DNA of 64,000 nt, from positions 265,060 to 329,059 of the forward strand of contig NZ_LZRD01000004.1 of assembly GCF_001687325.1 (NCBI RefSeq), given 5' to 3'. Of this stretch, positions 35,164 to 44,056 are shown piece after piece. Within the stretch, counting starts at the first letter, position 1; each line of letters starts with the position of its first letter. The translations under genes were made by a program, and so were the position numbers. Below the pieces are notes generated by a model that saw nothing but the letters and a program-made list of their open reading frames with translations, was not told the origin of the DNA and did no database searches. The stretch is from Streptomyces sp. PTY087I2 (GTDB taxonomy: Bacteria > Actinomycetota > Actinomycetes > Streptomycetales > Streptomycetaceae).

Positions 35164-36579
35164 ATGGCCCCAGCTGCCATGCGTACTGCTGCACAATCCC
35201 TCTCCGGCGCCAAGCCGGTCTCCTACTGGCTCGACGACCCGGCCAGGCCCGATCCGCTCCCCGCCCTCACCGGCGACGAGCACACCGACCTCCTGGTCGT
35301 CGGCGGCGGCTACAGCGGACTGTGGACCGCGCTCATCGCCAAGGAGCGCGACCCTGAGCGGGACGTCGTCCTCATCGAGGTGCACGAGGTGGGCTGGGCC
35401 GCCTCGGGCCGCAACGGCGGCTTCTGCGCCGCCTCCCTCACCCACGGGCTGGCCAACGGCGTGGAGCGGTGGCCGGACGAGATCGCGCGGCTGGAGGAGC
35501 TGGGGGAGCGGAACCTCGACGCCATCGAGGCCGCCGTCGCCCGTTACGGCATCGACTGCGAATTCGAGCGGACCGGCGAGATCGACGTCGCCACCGAGCC
35601 CCACCAGCTCGAAGAGCTGCGGGAATGGCACGAGGAGATCGTCAAGCTCGGTATCACCGGCGTCGACTTCCTGGACCGGGACGCCCTGCGCGCCGAGGTC
35701 GACTCGCCCACGTTCCTCGGCGGCCTCTGGGACCGGCGCGGCGTCGCGATGCTGCACCCGGCGAAGCTCGCCTGGGGCCTCAAGCGGGCCTGCCAGGAAC
35801 TGGGCGTACGGATCTACGAGCACACGCGCGGCCTCGACCTCGTCCGCTCGGGGGAGGGGATGGCGGTCCGCACCCCGTACGGCAGGGTCTTCGCCCGCCG
35901 GGTCGCGCTCGGGACCAATATCTTCCCCTCGCTCGTCAAGCGCGTCCGGCCCTACACCGTGCCGGTCTACGACTACGCGCTGATGACCGAACCGCTCACC
36001 CCCGAGCAGCTGGAATCCATCGGCTGGAAGGGCCGTCAGGGGCTCGGCGACAGCGCCAACCAATTCCACTACTTCCGGCTCTCCGCGGACAACCGGATCC
36101 TCTGGGGCGGATACGACGCGATCTATCCGTACGGGGGCCGGCTCAGCGCCGATCTCGACCAGCGGCCGGAGACGTTCCTGAAATTGGCGGAGCAGTTCTT
36201 CACCTGCTTCCCGCAGCTCTCCGGGCTGAATTTCTCGCACGCCTGGGGCGGTGCGATCGACACCTGTTCCCGCTTCACGGCATTCTTCGGAACGGCCCAT
36301 CAGGGGCGGGTCGCCTACGCCGCCGGATTCACCGGTCTCGGCGTCGGGTCGACCCGGTTCGGGGCGGATGTGATGCTCGATCTGCTCTCCGGCGAGGAGA
36401 CCGAACGGACCCGTCTGAAGATGGTCCGCTCCAAGCCGATGCCCTTCCCGCCGGAGCCCTTCGCCTGGGCCGGTATCGAGATCACCAAGCGGTCCCTGGC
36501 CCGCGCCGACAGCAACGGCGGCCACCGCAACCTGTGGCTGAAGACCATGGACAAGCTCGGTCTGGGCTTCGACAGCTGA
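35164..36579 (+). CDS. FAD-dependent amine oxidoreductase (DAO family, PuuB-like)
   Basis: A 471-residue FAD protein of the D-amino-acid/glycine oxidase fold. The dinucleotide motif GGGYSG is at 47-52, followed by ASGRNGGFCAAS, the characteristic segment of gamma-glutamylputrescine oxidase (PuuB) and its relatives. The C-terminal FAD contact is in AAGFTGLGVGSTRFGADV. ATG 35164 has AAGGAG 10 nt upstream. As the last gene behind PotABC, it probably oxidises an imported amine or its gamma-glutamyl derivative. No gamma-glutamylpolyamine synthetase is present in this window; it would have to be elsewhere. Confidence 0.85.
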   Translation: MAPAAMRTAAQSLSGAKPVSYWLDDPARPDPLPALTGDEHTDLLVVGGGYSGLWTALIAKERDPERDVVLIEVHEVGWAASGRNGGFCAASLTHGLANGVERWPDEIARLEELGERNLDAIEAAVARYGIDCEFERTGEIDVATEPHQLEELREWHEEIVKLGITGVDFLDRDALRAEVDSPTFLGGLWDRRGVAMLHPAKLAWGLKRACQELGVRIYEHTRGLDLVRSGEGMAVRTPYGRVFARRVALGTNIFPSLVKRVRPYTVPVYDYALMTEPLTPEQLESIGWKGRQGLGDSANQFHYFRLSADNRILWGGYDAIYPYGGRLSADLDQRPETFLKLAEQFFTCFPQLSGLNFSHAWGGAIDTCSRFTAFFGTAHQGRVAYAAGFTGLGVGSTRFGADVMLDLLSGEETERTRLKMVRSKPMPFPPEPFAWAGIEITKRSLARADSNGGHRNLWLKTMDKLGLGFDS

Positions 36580-36594
36580 CACCCCGTCCAGCAA

Positions 36595-36610
36595 TGTGAC
36601 GCACGTCACG
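36595..36610. promoter_or_regulatory. CRP-like site TGTGA-N6-TCACG
   Basis: TGTGACGCACGTCACG matches the CRP half-site layout (TGTGA-n6-TCACA) with one deviation. It lies ~105 bp before the hypothetical gene at 36716. Streptomyces has a single Crp with a similar site preference. It is a sequence match only. Confidence 0.45.
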
Positions 36611-36715
36611 GTCACGCGTGGGCCGAACCCGCGTCATAGCCGGGGCCGAGCGCTCTCTCGCACGTGTACGCACCGGCGGAACCCCGCCGGTTCCCACGTC
36701 CACGGGAGGCTGGTC

Positions 36716-37216
36716 ATGACGGGACCGGAAACGAAAGCCGCGATCGAGTGGCTCACATCGGTGGCACCGGATCCCGGCGCCTGCCGGTGGGAATGGGAGC
36801 GCAACCCGCAGGGGATCGCCCTCCTTCCCGCCGGCAGGCGCTGGGACGTGCTGATCCTCCCCGGCGAGCTGGGCTATCCGACGCTCGACGTCCTCACCCG
36901 CCTCATCGACCGCCCGGGCCCCGTCCTCGCCGACTTCGGGGAGTCCCGCATGGGCTTCTTCGTCCCGCCGGGCACCGTTTCCCGCTGGATCGGCACCGGG
37001 ATCAGGGGCTGCGGCCAGGGCACCTGGATCGTCGTCCCGTATCCGGGGCGCGCCACCGGGGGAGTGCGCTGGCTCATCCCGCCGGACGGCTCGGGGACCC
37101 TCACCGACGCCGCGCTCCTCGAACTCGCGATGCACGAGGCGGCCGGCGCCGCCGCCCGCGACGGACGCGAGGCCCGGGGTGCCCGTGACGCCCGCGACGG
37201 ACGCCCTGAGGGCTGA
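36716..37216 (+). CDS. Hypothetical protein, distantly primase-polymerase-like
   Basis: A 166-residue soluble protein. Its pattern (EWERNPQGIALLPAGRRWDV, LILPGELGYPTLDVLTRL, GFFVPPGTVSRWIGTG, GTWIVVPYPGRATGGVRWLI) resembles the N-terminal domain of bifunctional DNA primase/polymerase-like proteins found in Streptomyces, but I see no catalytic acids and cannot assign activity. The C-terminus is a low-complexity Ala/Arg/Asp/Gly run (ARDGREARGARDARDGR). ATG 36716 follows GGGAGG. A CRP-like site lies upstream; the chitinase gene follows after 90 bp. Confidence 0.7.
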   Translation: MTGPETKAAIEWLTSVAPDPGACRWEWERNPQGIALLPAGRRWDVLILPGELGYPTLDVLTRLIDRPGPVLADFGESRMGFFVPPGTVSRWIGTGIRGCGQGTWIVVPYPGRATGGVRWLIPPDGSGTLTDAALLELAMHEAAGAAARDGREARGARDARDGRPEG

Positions 37217-37233
37217 GCAGGCTGCCAGAGGTC

Positions 37234-37262
37234 TTGACAACCTGATTGGTCTGGACCATGTT
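37234..37262 (+). promoter_or_regulatory. Chitinase promoter with DasR-type operator in the spacer
   Basis: TTGACA (37234-37239) is a consensus -35. CATGTT (37257-37262) is at the -10 position with a 17-bp spacer. The dyad TGGTCTGGACCA (37247-37258) fills the spacer and touches the -10; it matches the DasR responsive element core TGGTCTAGACCA with one change. DasR, the GlcNAc-responsive GntR regulator, would block this promoter. Confidence 0.75.
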
Positions 37263-37306
37263 GTGCGCACGCCACACCCCGAATTCCCCCCTGCGCGGAG
37301 GCTGTT

Positions 37307-39130
37307 GTGGAACGCACCGGAACCGTCGTCAGATTCTCCAGACTTCTGGCCGTCTGCTCGGCCGGCCTGCTCGCCGCCGGCGCCCTGGTCGCCTCGGCCC
37401 CGGCGGTGGACGCCGCGGACGCGGACCTGGTGCGCAACGGCGGCTTCGAGGCGGGCCTGGACGGCTGGGACTGCGCGAACTCCAGCGGGGCGGCCGTCAC
37501 CGCGCCCAAGCGGACCGGCGACTACGCGCTCAAGGCGACCCCGGCCGGCAGCGACCACGCCAAGTGCTCCCAGACCATCACGGTCAAGCCCAACTCCTCG
37601 TACACGTTGAGCGCCTGGGTGCAGGGCAGTTACGTCTACCTCGGCGCGTCCGGCACCGGCACCACCGACGTCTCCACCTGGACCCAGTCCCCCGACGCGT
37701 GGAAGCAGCTCACCACCACCTTCACCACCGGCCCCTCCACCACCTCCGTGAGCGTCTACACCCACGGCTGGTACGGCACCCCCGACCACTACGTCGACGA
37801 CCTCACCCTCATCGGCCCCGGCGGCGAGCCCGTGGTGATCCCGGCCGTCCCCGCGGGCCTCAAGACCACCGCGCTCACCTCCACCTCCGTGGCGCTCTCC
37901 TGGAACGCCGTGTCCGGCGCGAGCGGCTACAACGTCTACCGCGGCGGTACGAAGGTGGCCACGGCCACCGGTCCTTCCGCCACCGTGACGGGCCTGACGC
38001 CCTCGACCGCGTACAGCTTCCAGGTGACCGCCACCAACGCGGCCGGGGAGTCCGCGAAGTCGGCCGCCGTCACCGCGACCACCACGGAGGGCGGCGGAGG
38101 CGGCGACACCAAGCTCCCCGCCCGGGCGCTCGTCGGCTACCTCCACTCCAGCTTCGCCAACGGCTCCGGCTACACGCGCATGGCGGACGTGCCCGACTCC
38201 TGGGACGTCATCAACCTCGCCTTCGGCGAGCCCACCTCCGTCACCTCCGGCGACATCCGCTTCTCGCTCTGCCCGGTCGCCGAATGCCCGAACGTCGAGT
38301 CCGAGGCGGAGTTCAAGGCCGCGATCAAGGCCAAGCAGGCCGCGGGCAAGAAGGTGCTGATCTCGATCGGCGGTCAGAACGGACAGGTGCAGCTCGGCAC
38401 CACCGCCGCCCGGGACGCCTTCGTCACCTCGGTCTCGAAGATCATCGACACCTACGGCCTGGACGGCCTCGACATCGACTTCGAGGGCCACTCGCTCTCC
38501 CTCGACACGGGAGACACCGACTTCCGCAGCCCGACCTCACCGGTGATCGTCAACCTGATCTCCGCGGTGAAGTCCCTCAAGGCGAAGTACGGCTCCGACT
38601 TCGTCCTCACGATGGCGCCGGAGACCTTCTTCGTCCAGCTCGGCTACCAGTTCTACGGCTCGGGCCCCTGGGGCGGCCAGGACCCGCGCGCCGGCGCGTA
38701 CCTCCCGGTCATCCACGCGCTGCGCGACGACCTGACCCTGCTGCACGTCCAGGACTACAACTCGGGCCCGATCATGGGGCTGGACAACCAGTACCACACC
38801 ATGGGCGGCGCGGACTTCCACATCGCGATGACCGACATGCTGCTCGCGGGCTTCCCGGTGGCGGGCGACACCACCAAGGTCTTCCCCGGCCTGCGCCCCG
38901 ACCAGGTCGCCATCGGGCTCCCGGCCTCCACTCAGGCGGGCAACGGCCACACCACCCCGGCCGAGGTCAACAAGGCGCTCAACTGCCTGATCAAGAAGAC
39001 CGACTGCGGCTCCTACCAGACCCACGGAACCTGGTCCGACCTGCGCGGCCTGATGACCTGGTCGATCAACTGGGACCGCTTCAACAACTGGGAGTTCAGC
39101 CGGAACTTCGACGCCTACTTCGGCAGCTGA
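37307..39130 (+). CDS. Secreted GH18 chitinase with CBM and fibronectin-III modules
   Basis: A 607-residue modular enzyme: signal peptide (1-36, cut near AVDAAD), carbohydrate-binding module of the CBM4/9/16 kind (40-170, LVRNGGFEAGLDGWDC), fibronectin type III (180-260), Gly linker, GH18 catalytic domain (272-607). The catalytic motif DGLDIDFE is at 386-393 with E393 as acid. Substrate: chitin outside the cell. GTG 37307 follows GGAG. The promoter carries a DasR-type site, matching known GlcNAc control of chi genes. Its last 35 bp overlap the convergent PAP2 gene. Confidence 0.95.
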   Translation: MERTGTVVRFSRLLAVCSAGLLAAGALVASAPAVDAADADLVRNGGFEAGLDGWDCANSSGAAVTAPKRTGDYALKATPAGSDHAKCSQTITVKPNSSYTLSAWVQGSYVYLGASGTGTTDVSTWTQSPDAWKQLTTTFTTGPSTTSVSVYTHGWYGTPDHYVDDLTLIGPGGEPVVIPAVPAGLKTTALTSTSVALSWNAVSGASGYNVYRGGTKVATATGPSATVTGLTPSTAYSFQVTATNAAGESAKSAAVTATTTEGGGGGDTKLPARALVGYLHSSFANGSGYTRMADVPDSWDVINLAFGEPTSVTSGDIRFSLCPVAECPNVESEAEFKAAIKAKQAAGKKVLISIGGQNGQVQLGTTAARDAFVTSVSKIIDTYGLDGLDIDFEGHSLSLDTGDTDFRSPTSPVIVNLISAVKSLKAKYGSDFVLTMAPETFFVQLGYQFYGSGPWGGQDPRAGAYLPVIHALRDDLTLLHVQDYNSGPIMGLDNQYHTMGGADFHIAMTDMLLAGFPVAGDTTKVFPGLRPDQVAIGLPASTQAGNGHTTPAEVNKALNCLIKKTDCGSYQTHGTWSDLRGLMTWSINWDRFNNWEFSRNFDAYFGS

Positions 39131-39941
39131 CCCACCACAGGGGCGCCAGCACCAACGGCCCCAGGCACCAACTGGCCAGCACGTCCAGCGGCCAGTGGTA
39201 GCCGTGCAGCACCAGACCGATGCCCGTCGCCGTGGTCAGCAGGATCGCGGCGACGGGCATCATCCACACCCGGGGCCAGGAGGCCTCCCGCAGCCACGCC
39301 GGTCGCTCCAGCGCCAGCAGCACCAGGGCGGTCGCCCCGTACGCCACGGCGGCCGTCGCCGTATGACCGGACGGGTAGTAGTTCACGGCCTCCGTCAGCG
39401 GTCCCTGCCGGGCGGTGGCCACCTTCAGCGGGATCACCAGAGCCGGCACCGCCGCCATGGTGAGGGCCGCGTACACGGCGAGCCGCAGGGCACGGCGCCA
39501 CAAGGCGTACGCGAGCGCGCAGGTCAGCACGGGCAGCGCCACCGCCATCCCACCGAGGTCGGAGAGAACCTGGGTCAGCGACGCCGGGCCGACCCCGAAG
39601 AGCTTCCCGCCCACCCGCTCGTCCAGCCGGAACAGCGGACCTTCGACGACGACCTGCCAGGTGATCAGCGCGAAGAGAACCGCGAGCAGGCCGAGAACTG
39701 CGGAGACGTATCCAGAAACGAGGGGGGCCGGCCACCCGGGAACAGGGGGGGTTGTTCCGGGATGGCCGGCGAGATCGGTTCGCCGCGCGCCCCGGGGGGT
39801 GTGGGGCGGGCGGCCGTCCGATCGGTGAGGAGTCCCGGAGCCATCGGCTCCGGCATGCGCGAACGCACGCCCCGGACGGCGCTGGGGAAGCCCCGACCCG
39901 GAGTCGGCCGCGGTTTCCCGGGGCCGAGGTGTTTCTCTCAT
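39096..39941 (-). CDS. PAP2 superfamily membrane phosphatase
   Basis: About 281 residues from ATG 39941; the exact start is unsure because no ribosome site is seen and the first ~70 residues are low-complexity Arg/Pro/Gly. Five to six membrane helices follow. The phosphatase motifs are KVATARQGP (normally K-x6-RP), YYPSGHTATA and HGYHWPLDV, so the first motif is modified. Family role: dephosphorylating undecaprenyl-pyrophosphate or phosphatidate/PGP at the membrane. The stop at 39096 lies inside the convergent chitinase gene (35-bp overlap). The upstream 148 bp to gabT include the dyad CTGCCG/CGGCAG and nothing else clear. Confidence 0.78.
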   Translation of the reverse strand: MRETPRPRETAADSGSGLPQRRPGRAFAHAGADGSGTPHRSDGRPPHTPRGARRTDLAGHPGTTPPVPGWPAPLVSGYVSAVLGLLAVLFALITWQVVVEGPLFRLDERVGGKLFGVGPASLTQVLSDLGGMAVALPVLTCALAYALWRRALRLAVYAALTMAAVPALVIPLKVATARQGPLTEAVNYYPSGHTATAAVAYGATALVLLALERPAWLREASWPRVWMMPVAAILLTTATGIGLVLHGYHWPLDVLASWCLGPLVLAPLWWVSCRSRRRSSG

Positions 39942-40089
39942 CTGCCGAAACCGTACGGCAGCGGAGGGGCGGCCGACAGTCGCCACCGCCTCCCGCCATC
40001 GCCCCCGCACACGTTCTTCACAGGCCCTCACCCGGACGCCGTACGGCAGCGGCGCGGGGCCGCCGCCGTACGCGCCCGGGTTCGAGGAA

Positions 40090-41430
40090 TCAGAGCGTGC
40101 CGAACGCCCGCTCGATGATGTCGAGGCCCTCGTTCAGCAGGTCCTCGCCGATCACCAGCGGCGGCAGGAAGCGCAGGACGTTGCCGTACGTGCCACAGGT
40201 CAGGACGAGCAGACCCTCGGCGTGGCAGGCCTTCGCGAGCGCGCCCGCCGCCTCCGGGTTCGGGTCCTTCGTGCCGGACTTCACCAGCTCGATCGCGATC
40301 ATCGCGCCGCGGCCGCGGATGTCACCGATGATGTCGCCGTTCGGCAGCTTCGCCTGCATCTCGGCGAGGCGGCCCTTCATGACCTCCTCGATCCGCTTGG
40401 CCTTCCCGTTCAGGTCCAGCTCACGCATCGTCTCGATCGCGCCCAGCGCACCGGCGCAGGCGACCGGGTTGCCGCCGTACGTACCGCCCAGGCCGCCCGC
40501 GTGCGCGGCGTCCATGATCTCGGCGCGGCCGGTCACGGCGGAGAGCGGCAGGCCGCCCGCGATGCCCTTGGCGGTGGTGATCAGGTCCGGGACGACACCC
40601 TCGTCCTCGCAGGCGAACCACTGGCCGGTACGGCAGAAGCCGGACTGGATCTCGTCCGCGACGAAGACGATGCCGTTGTCCTTGGCGAACTGGGCGATCG
40701 CCGGGAGGAAGCCCTTGGCCGGCTCGATGAAGCCGCCCTCGCCGAGCACCGGCTCGATGATGATCGCGGCGACGTTGTCGGCGCCGATCTGCTTGGTGAT
40801 CGCGTCGATGGCCTGCGCGGACGCCTCGGCCCCGGCGTTCTCGGCACCGGTCGGCCAGCGGTAGCCGTAGGCGACCGGGACGCGGTAGACCTCGGGCGCG
40901 AACGGGCCGAAGCCCTGCTTGTACGGCATGTTCTTCGCCGTCATGCCCATGGTGAGGTTGGTGCGGCCGTGGTAGCCGTGGTCGAAGACGACGACGGCGG
41001 TGCGCTTGGTGTACGCGCGGGCGATCTTCACCGCGTTCTCGACGGCCTCGGCGCCCGAGTTGAACAGCGCGGACTTCTTCGCGTGGTCGCCCGGCGTCAG
41101 CTCGGCGAGCTGCTCGCAGACCTCGACGTACCCCTCGTACGGCGTGACCATGAAACAGGTGTGGGTGAAGTCCGCGAGCTGCGCGGAGGCCCGCCGCACG
41201 ACGGCCTCGGCGGACGCGCCCACGGAGGTCACGGCGATCCCGGACCCGAAGTCGATCAGCCGGTTGCCGTCCACGTCCTCGATGATCCCGCCGCCGGCCC
41301 GGGCGGTGAACACCGGCAGCGTGGAGCCCACACCCGCGGCGACGGCCGCGGTACGACGAGCCTGCAACGCGACAGACTTCGGGCCGGGAATGGCAGTGAC
41401 GACGCGGCGCTCCTGCGGGATTGCGGTCAT
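40090..41430 (-). CDS. gabT: 4-aminobutyrate--2-oxoglutarate transaminase
   Basis: A 446-residue class III aminotransferase. Motifs: NSGAEAVENAVKIARAYT, VVVFDHGYHGRTNLTMGMTA, VADEIQSGFCRTGQWFACED and the PLP lysine in LITTAKGIAGGLPLSAVTGR. These are characteristic of GabT, which converts GABA and 2-oxoglutarate into succinate semialdehyde and glutamate. ATG 41430 has AGGAG upstream and TAGCCT (41476-41471, minus strand) as probable -10. The PucR regulator and the gabD-like dehydrogenase are 2.8-4.8 kb away on the other strand, so the GABA pathway is complete in this region. Confidence 0.93.
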   Translation of the reverse strand: MTAIPQERRVVTAIPGPKSVALQARRTAAVAAGVGSTLPVFTARAGGGIIEDVDGNRLIDFGSGIAVTSVGASAEAVVRRASAQLADFTHTCFMVTPYEGYVEVCEQLAELTPGDHAKKSALFNSGAEAVENAVKIARAYTKRTAVVVFDHGYHGRTNLTMGMTAKNMPYKQGFGPFAPEVYRVPVAYGYRWPTGAENAGAEASAQAIDAITKQIGADNVAAIIIEPVLGEGGFIEPAKGFLPAIAQFAKDNGIVFVADEIQSGFCRTGQWFACEDEGVVPDLITTAKGIAGGLPLSAVTGRAEIMDAAHAGGLGGTYGGNPVACAGALGAIETMRELDLNGKAKRIEEVMKGRLAEMQAKLPNGDIIGDIRGRGAMIAIELVKSGTKDPNPEAAGALAKACHAEGLLVLTCGTYGNVLRFLPPLVIGEDLLNEGLDIIERAFGTL

Positions 41431-41470
41431 GCGGGGCTCCTGGGGGTGTTTCGGACGCTCTTCTTTTTGC

Positions 41471-41476
41471 AGGCTA
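41471..41476 (-). promoter_or_regulatory. Probable gabT -10 (TAGCCT)
   Basis: TAGCCT on the minus strand lies 40 bp before the gabT start, in the divergent gap with the TraG-like gene. Confidence 0.45.
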
Positions 41477-41604
41477 GGGGTGGGGGAGGGGTGCGGGCAT
41501 GCTCCGATCGGGAGTGGTGGGGGTGTGTCCTTGTCCTTGGCGGACAGGTGGGGGGCGGGGCGGTCCACCAACCGGAATGACCATGTGGCGCTGAATCCGG
41601 GTAC

Positions 41605-41610
41605 TAGATT
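41605..41610 (+). promoter_or_regulatory. Probable -10 (TAGATT) of TraG-like gene
   Basis: TAGATT, within GGGTACTAGATTGAACG, lies 49 bp before ATG 41660. It is one of the more AT-rich spots in the divergent region. Confidence 0.4.
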
Positions 41611-41659
41611 GAACGACTGCACCTAAATACCGCCTTGGCACGTCAGGGGAGCAGTGGCA

Positions 41660-44056
41660 ATGGGCACCGAGGGCACGTACGACGCGCGGCGTGAGCAGGG
41701 CGGGCAGAGTGCGGACGATGCCGACGCGCGGCGGCTCGACCGCCCCTTCGGAATCGATGCCGGAATCGCCCGAGTCCCCGGGCCGGCCTCGCCTCCGCCC
41801 CCCATGCCGCCGGTGCCGCCCCGGTCTCCCGCGGCCGTCTTCGACGCGCGGAACTGGCTCCGGGCGCATCGCGCGGACGCCGAGCCGGGCCTCTGGCGCT
41901 ACGGGCACCGGCCGAAGGCGGCCGACGACGCCGACGAGGTGCCCACCCGTGCGCTGGTCGTGGGCGCGCTCATCTCGATCGCCTGTGGCGTATTCGCCTG
42001 GGCGGTCTGGCGCACCGACTACATCGCGGTGCAGCGGCTCCCTCTGAAACTGTTCACACCCTCCGACTGGTGGCGTGGTGAGCCCGGGCAGTCGGCGCGG
42101 ACGGCCAGTGCCGTCTACAACAGCCTCTTCGCCGCCCTCCTGATCTACTTCTGCGGGCGGCTCGGCAACTGGCCGGCGCTGTACCGAAGGGTCGTCCTGG
42201 ACAGGCCGCAGCCGGGCAGGGCGCTCGGCGCCGCGCTTTCGGGGCTCCTGGTGGTGTGGATCGTCCTGGGAACGAGTCTGCTCCCCTTCTTCTACGCGAT
42301 CCTCCATGTGCTGGTCCCCGTGTCCGTGCTCAGGGGCGATCCGCAGGTGGCCGCCGTCGTGGGCGTGGCCATTTACGTCCTGATCGCGGCGGCCCTGCTG
42401 TGGCCGTTCGCCCGGACGGGCGGGTGGCTGGACTTCTTCCGGAAGCCCGCCGCACCCGTCGCCCTCCCCGAGACCGCACCCGGGACGGGGGAAGACCCCG
42501 CGGGATGGCCGCACCTGCGGGCGGCGGGACAGCCCGGGGCCGCCGACAGGCTGGCCGCCGAGGTGGCGGCCCGACGCATGAACGATGTCGACTGCGCCCG
42601 GATCGGTCATGCGTGGTCGCGAGTGGAAGCCGGGGCGCTGTCCGCCGGTGTCTTCGTCGACGGAGTGATGAAGCAGGGGGCGGCGGCCTGTCTGCATCCC
42701 TCCGGAGCCCGCGATCTCCCGGTCCGCGCAGCCACCCACGATCTGCTGACCGCGCAGGTGAGGATGGGCGCCTATGCGGAGCATCCGCGCACTCCTTCCG
42801 CGCGGCGAGGTGCGGGAGCGGCTCTCGACCCCGCAGTCCTCGGCACCTCACTCCTTGCCGTCGGCCCTCACGGCCCGGACCGGACGCGGCGCCTGGTGAG
42901 GCCCGTGGTGGAGTCGCTGTCCCTCCAGGCTCTGGCCGGCCGGGCGGCCGTGGTCGTCGTCTCCGCCGAAGGCGTCGAGCTGGGGCCCGAGGATTCCTAC
43001 GACGTCGTGGTGAAGATCGGTGATGCCGGGTCGTTGTACGACCTCGATCTGTATGGCGGGGTCACCGATCCGGACGAGGCCGCGATGCTCCTGTCGGAGG
43101 CCTTCACCGGTGACCTGCCGGACGTCGACAGCCGCCGCGCCGCCGTGACGCTGGGCCAGCTGATCGGTCCCTTCAACGCCGTCCACGGCCGCTTTCCGTC
43201 GCTGCCGGAACTGAGAGAACTCCTCGACGGCGGCCGCCAGGCGCTGGACCGGCTCCGCGAAGACCTCCATCCGGAGGAGCACCGTTCCTATCTACGGGAA
43301 GTCGACGCACGCGAACGTCAGCTCGGCACGTCCGCGGATCTCAGCGGGGTGCTCGCGGACCGGGTCGCCTTCCTCGACAGGCCCGCCTTCAGCGCCTTCT
43401 TCGACACCCGGGGGCGATCACGGCCCTTCTCCCTGCGCGCCCTGGAGCATCCGGTACGTGTCCGGATCGTGCTGCCCGAGCGGAGCCACCCCGAGGCCTC
43501 GCGCATTCTCACCCGGTTGGTCCTCGCGCAGTTCGTGTCCAGCGTCGGAGCCCGTCGCGACACGTCGCTGTTCGCGGCGCTCGTGCTCGATGACGCCGCG
43601 AGCGCCATGACCACCGACTCCGTCCGGGCGGTGCAACGGCTGCGGCAGTTGAACGCCGGAGCAGTCCTCGCCGTGCGATCCCTTGATGATGTTGGGCCGC
43701 ATCTCCACGCCGCGCTGCTCGGTGCGGTCGGTTGTCTGATGACGTTCCCCGGCATCACCACCTGGGAAGGCAAACGCTTCGCCGAGGCCTGGGGCAAGGA
43801 ATGGGTGGAGACCCGCGAGGTCGCCCAGCACACCGTCTTCGCCGATCAGCCGTTCACCCGCGCCATGCACGCCCTGCGCAAGCTCGTCACCGGCAAGGCC
43901 GTGACCACGGACGCCGTGACCGTACGACAGGTGGAGCGCGAGCGCTGGTCCGCCTCGGAGCTGGCGTACGAGGTTCCGGCCGGGCACGCGGTGCTCTCTC
44001 TCACGACCGTCCAGGGAGAACACGCACCCCCTCTCCTGGTCCACCTGGACGGCTGA
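41660..44056 (+). CDS. Membrane protein resembling VirD4/TraG coupling ATPases, degenerate P-loop
   Basis: A 798-residue protein. A Pro-rich N-terminus is followed by four hydrophobic helices (about 98-118, 150-166, 193-215, 232-250), a linker, and a cytoplasmic domain. LLAVGPHGPDRTRRLVRPVVESL-like residues (key part GPHGPDRTRR, 402-411) occupy the place of Walker A (GPTGSGKT), without the GKT. LFAALVLDDA (638-646) is Walker-B-like, and LNAGAVLAVRSLDDVG (665-680) matches the sensor strand (usually QSL) of VirD4/TraG proteins. I therefore read it as a relative of conjugative coupling ATPases that has probably lost ATP binding. ATG 41660 follows GGGGAG. Its codon use is slightly less GC-biased than its neighbours. 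Function unknown. Confidence 0.6.
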   Translation: MGTEGTYDARREQGGQSADDADARRLDRPFGIDAGIARVPGPASPPPPMPPVPPRSPAAVFDARNWLRAHRADAEPGLWRYGHRPKAADDADEVPTRALVVGALISIACGVFAWAVWRTDYIAVQRLPLKLFTPSDWWRGEPGQSARTASAVYNSLFAALLIYFCGRLGNWPALYRRVVLDRPQPGRALGAALSGLLVVWIVLGTSLLPFFYAILHVLVPVSVLRGDPQVAAVVGVAIYVLIAAALLWPFARTGGWLDFFRKPAAPVALPETAPGTGEDPAGWPHLRAAGQPGAADRLAAEVAARRMNDVDCARIGHAWSRVEAGALSAGVFVDGVMKQGAAACLHPSGARDLPVRAATHDLLTAQVRMGAYAEHPRTPSARRGAGAALDPAVLGTSLLAVGPHGPDRTRRLVRPVVESLSLQALAGRAAVVVVSAEGVELGPEDSYDVVVKIGDAGSLYDLDLYGGVTDPDEAAMLLSEAFTGDLPDVDSRRAAVTLGQLIGPFNAVHGRFPSLPELRELLDGGRQALDRLREDLHPEEHRSYLREVDARERQLGTSADLSGVLADRVAFLDRPAFSAFFDTRGRSRPFSLRALEHPVRVRIVLPERSHPEASRILTRLVLAQFVSSVGARRDTSLFAALVLDDAASAMTTDSVRAVQRLRQLNAGAVLAVRSLDDVGPHLHAALLGAVGCLMTFPGITTWEGKRFAEAWGKEWVETREVAQHTVFADQPFTRAMHALRKLVTGKAVTTDAVTVRQVERERWSASELAYEVPAGHAVLSLTTVQGEHAPPLLVHLDG

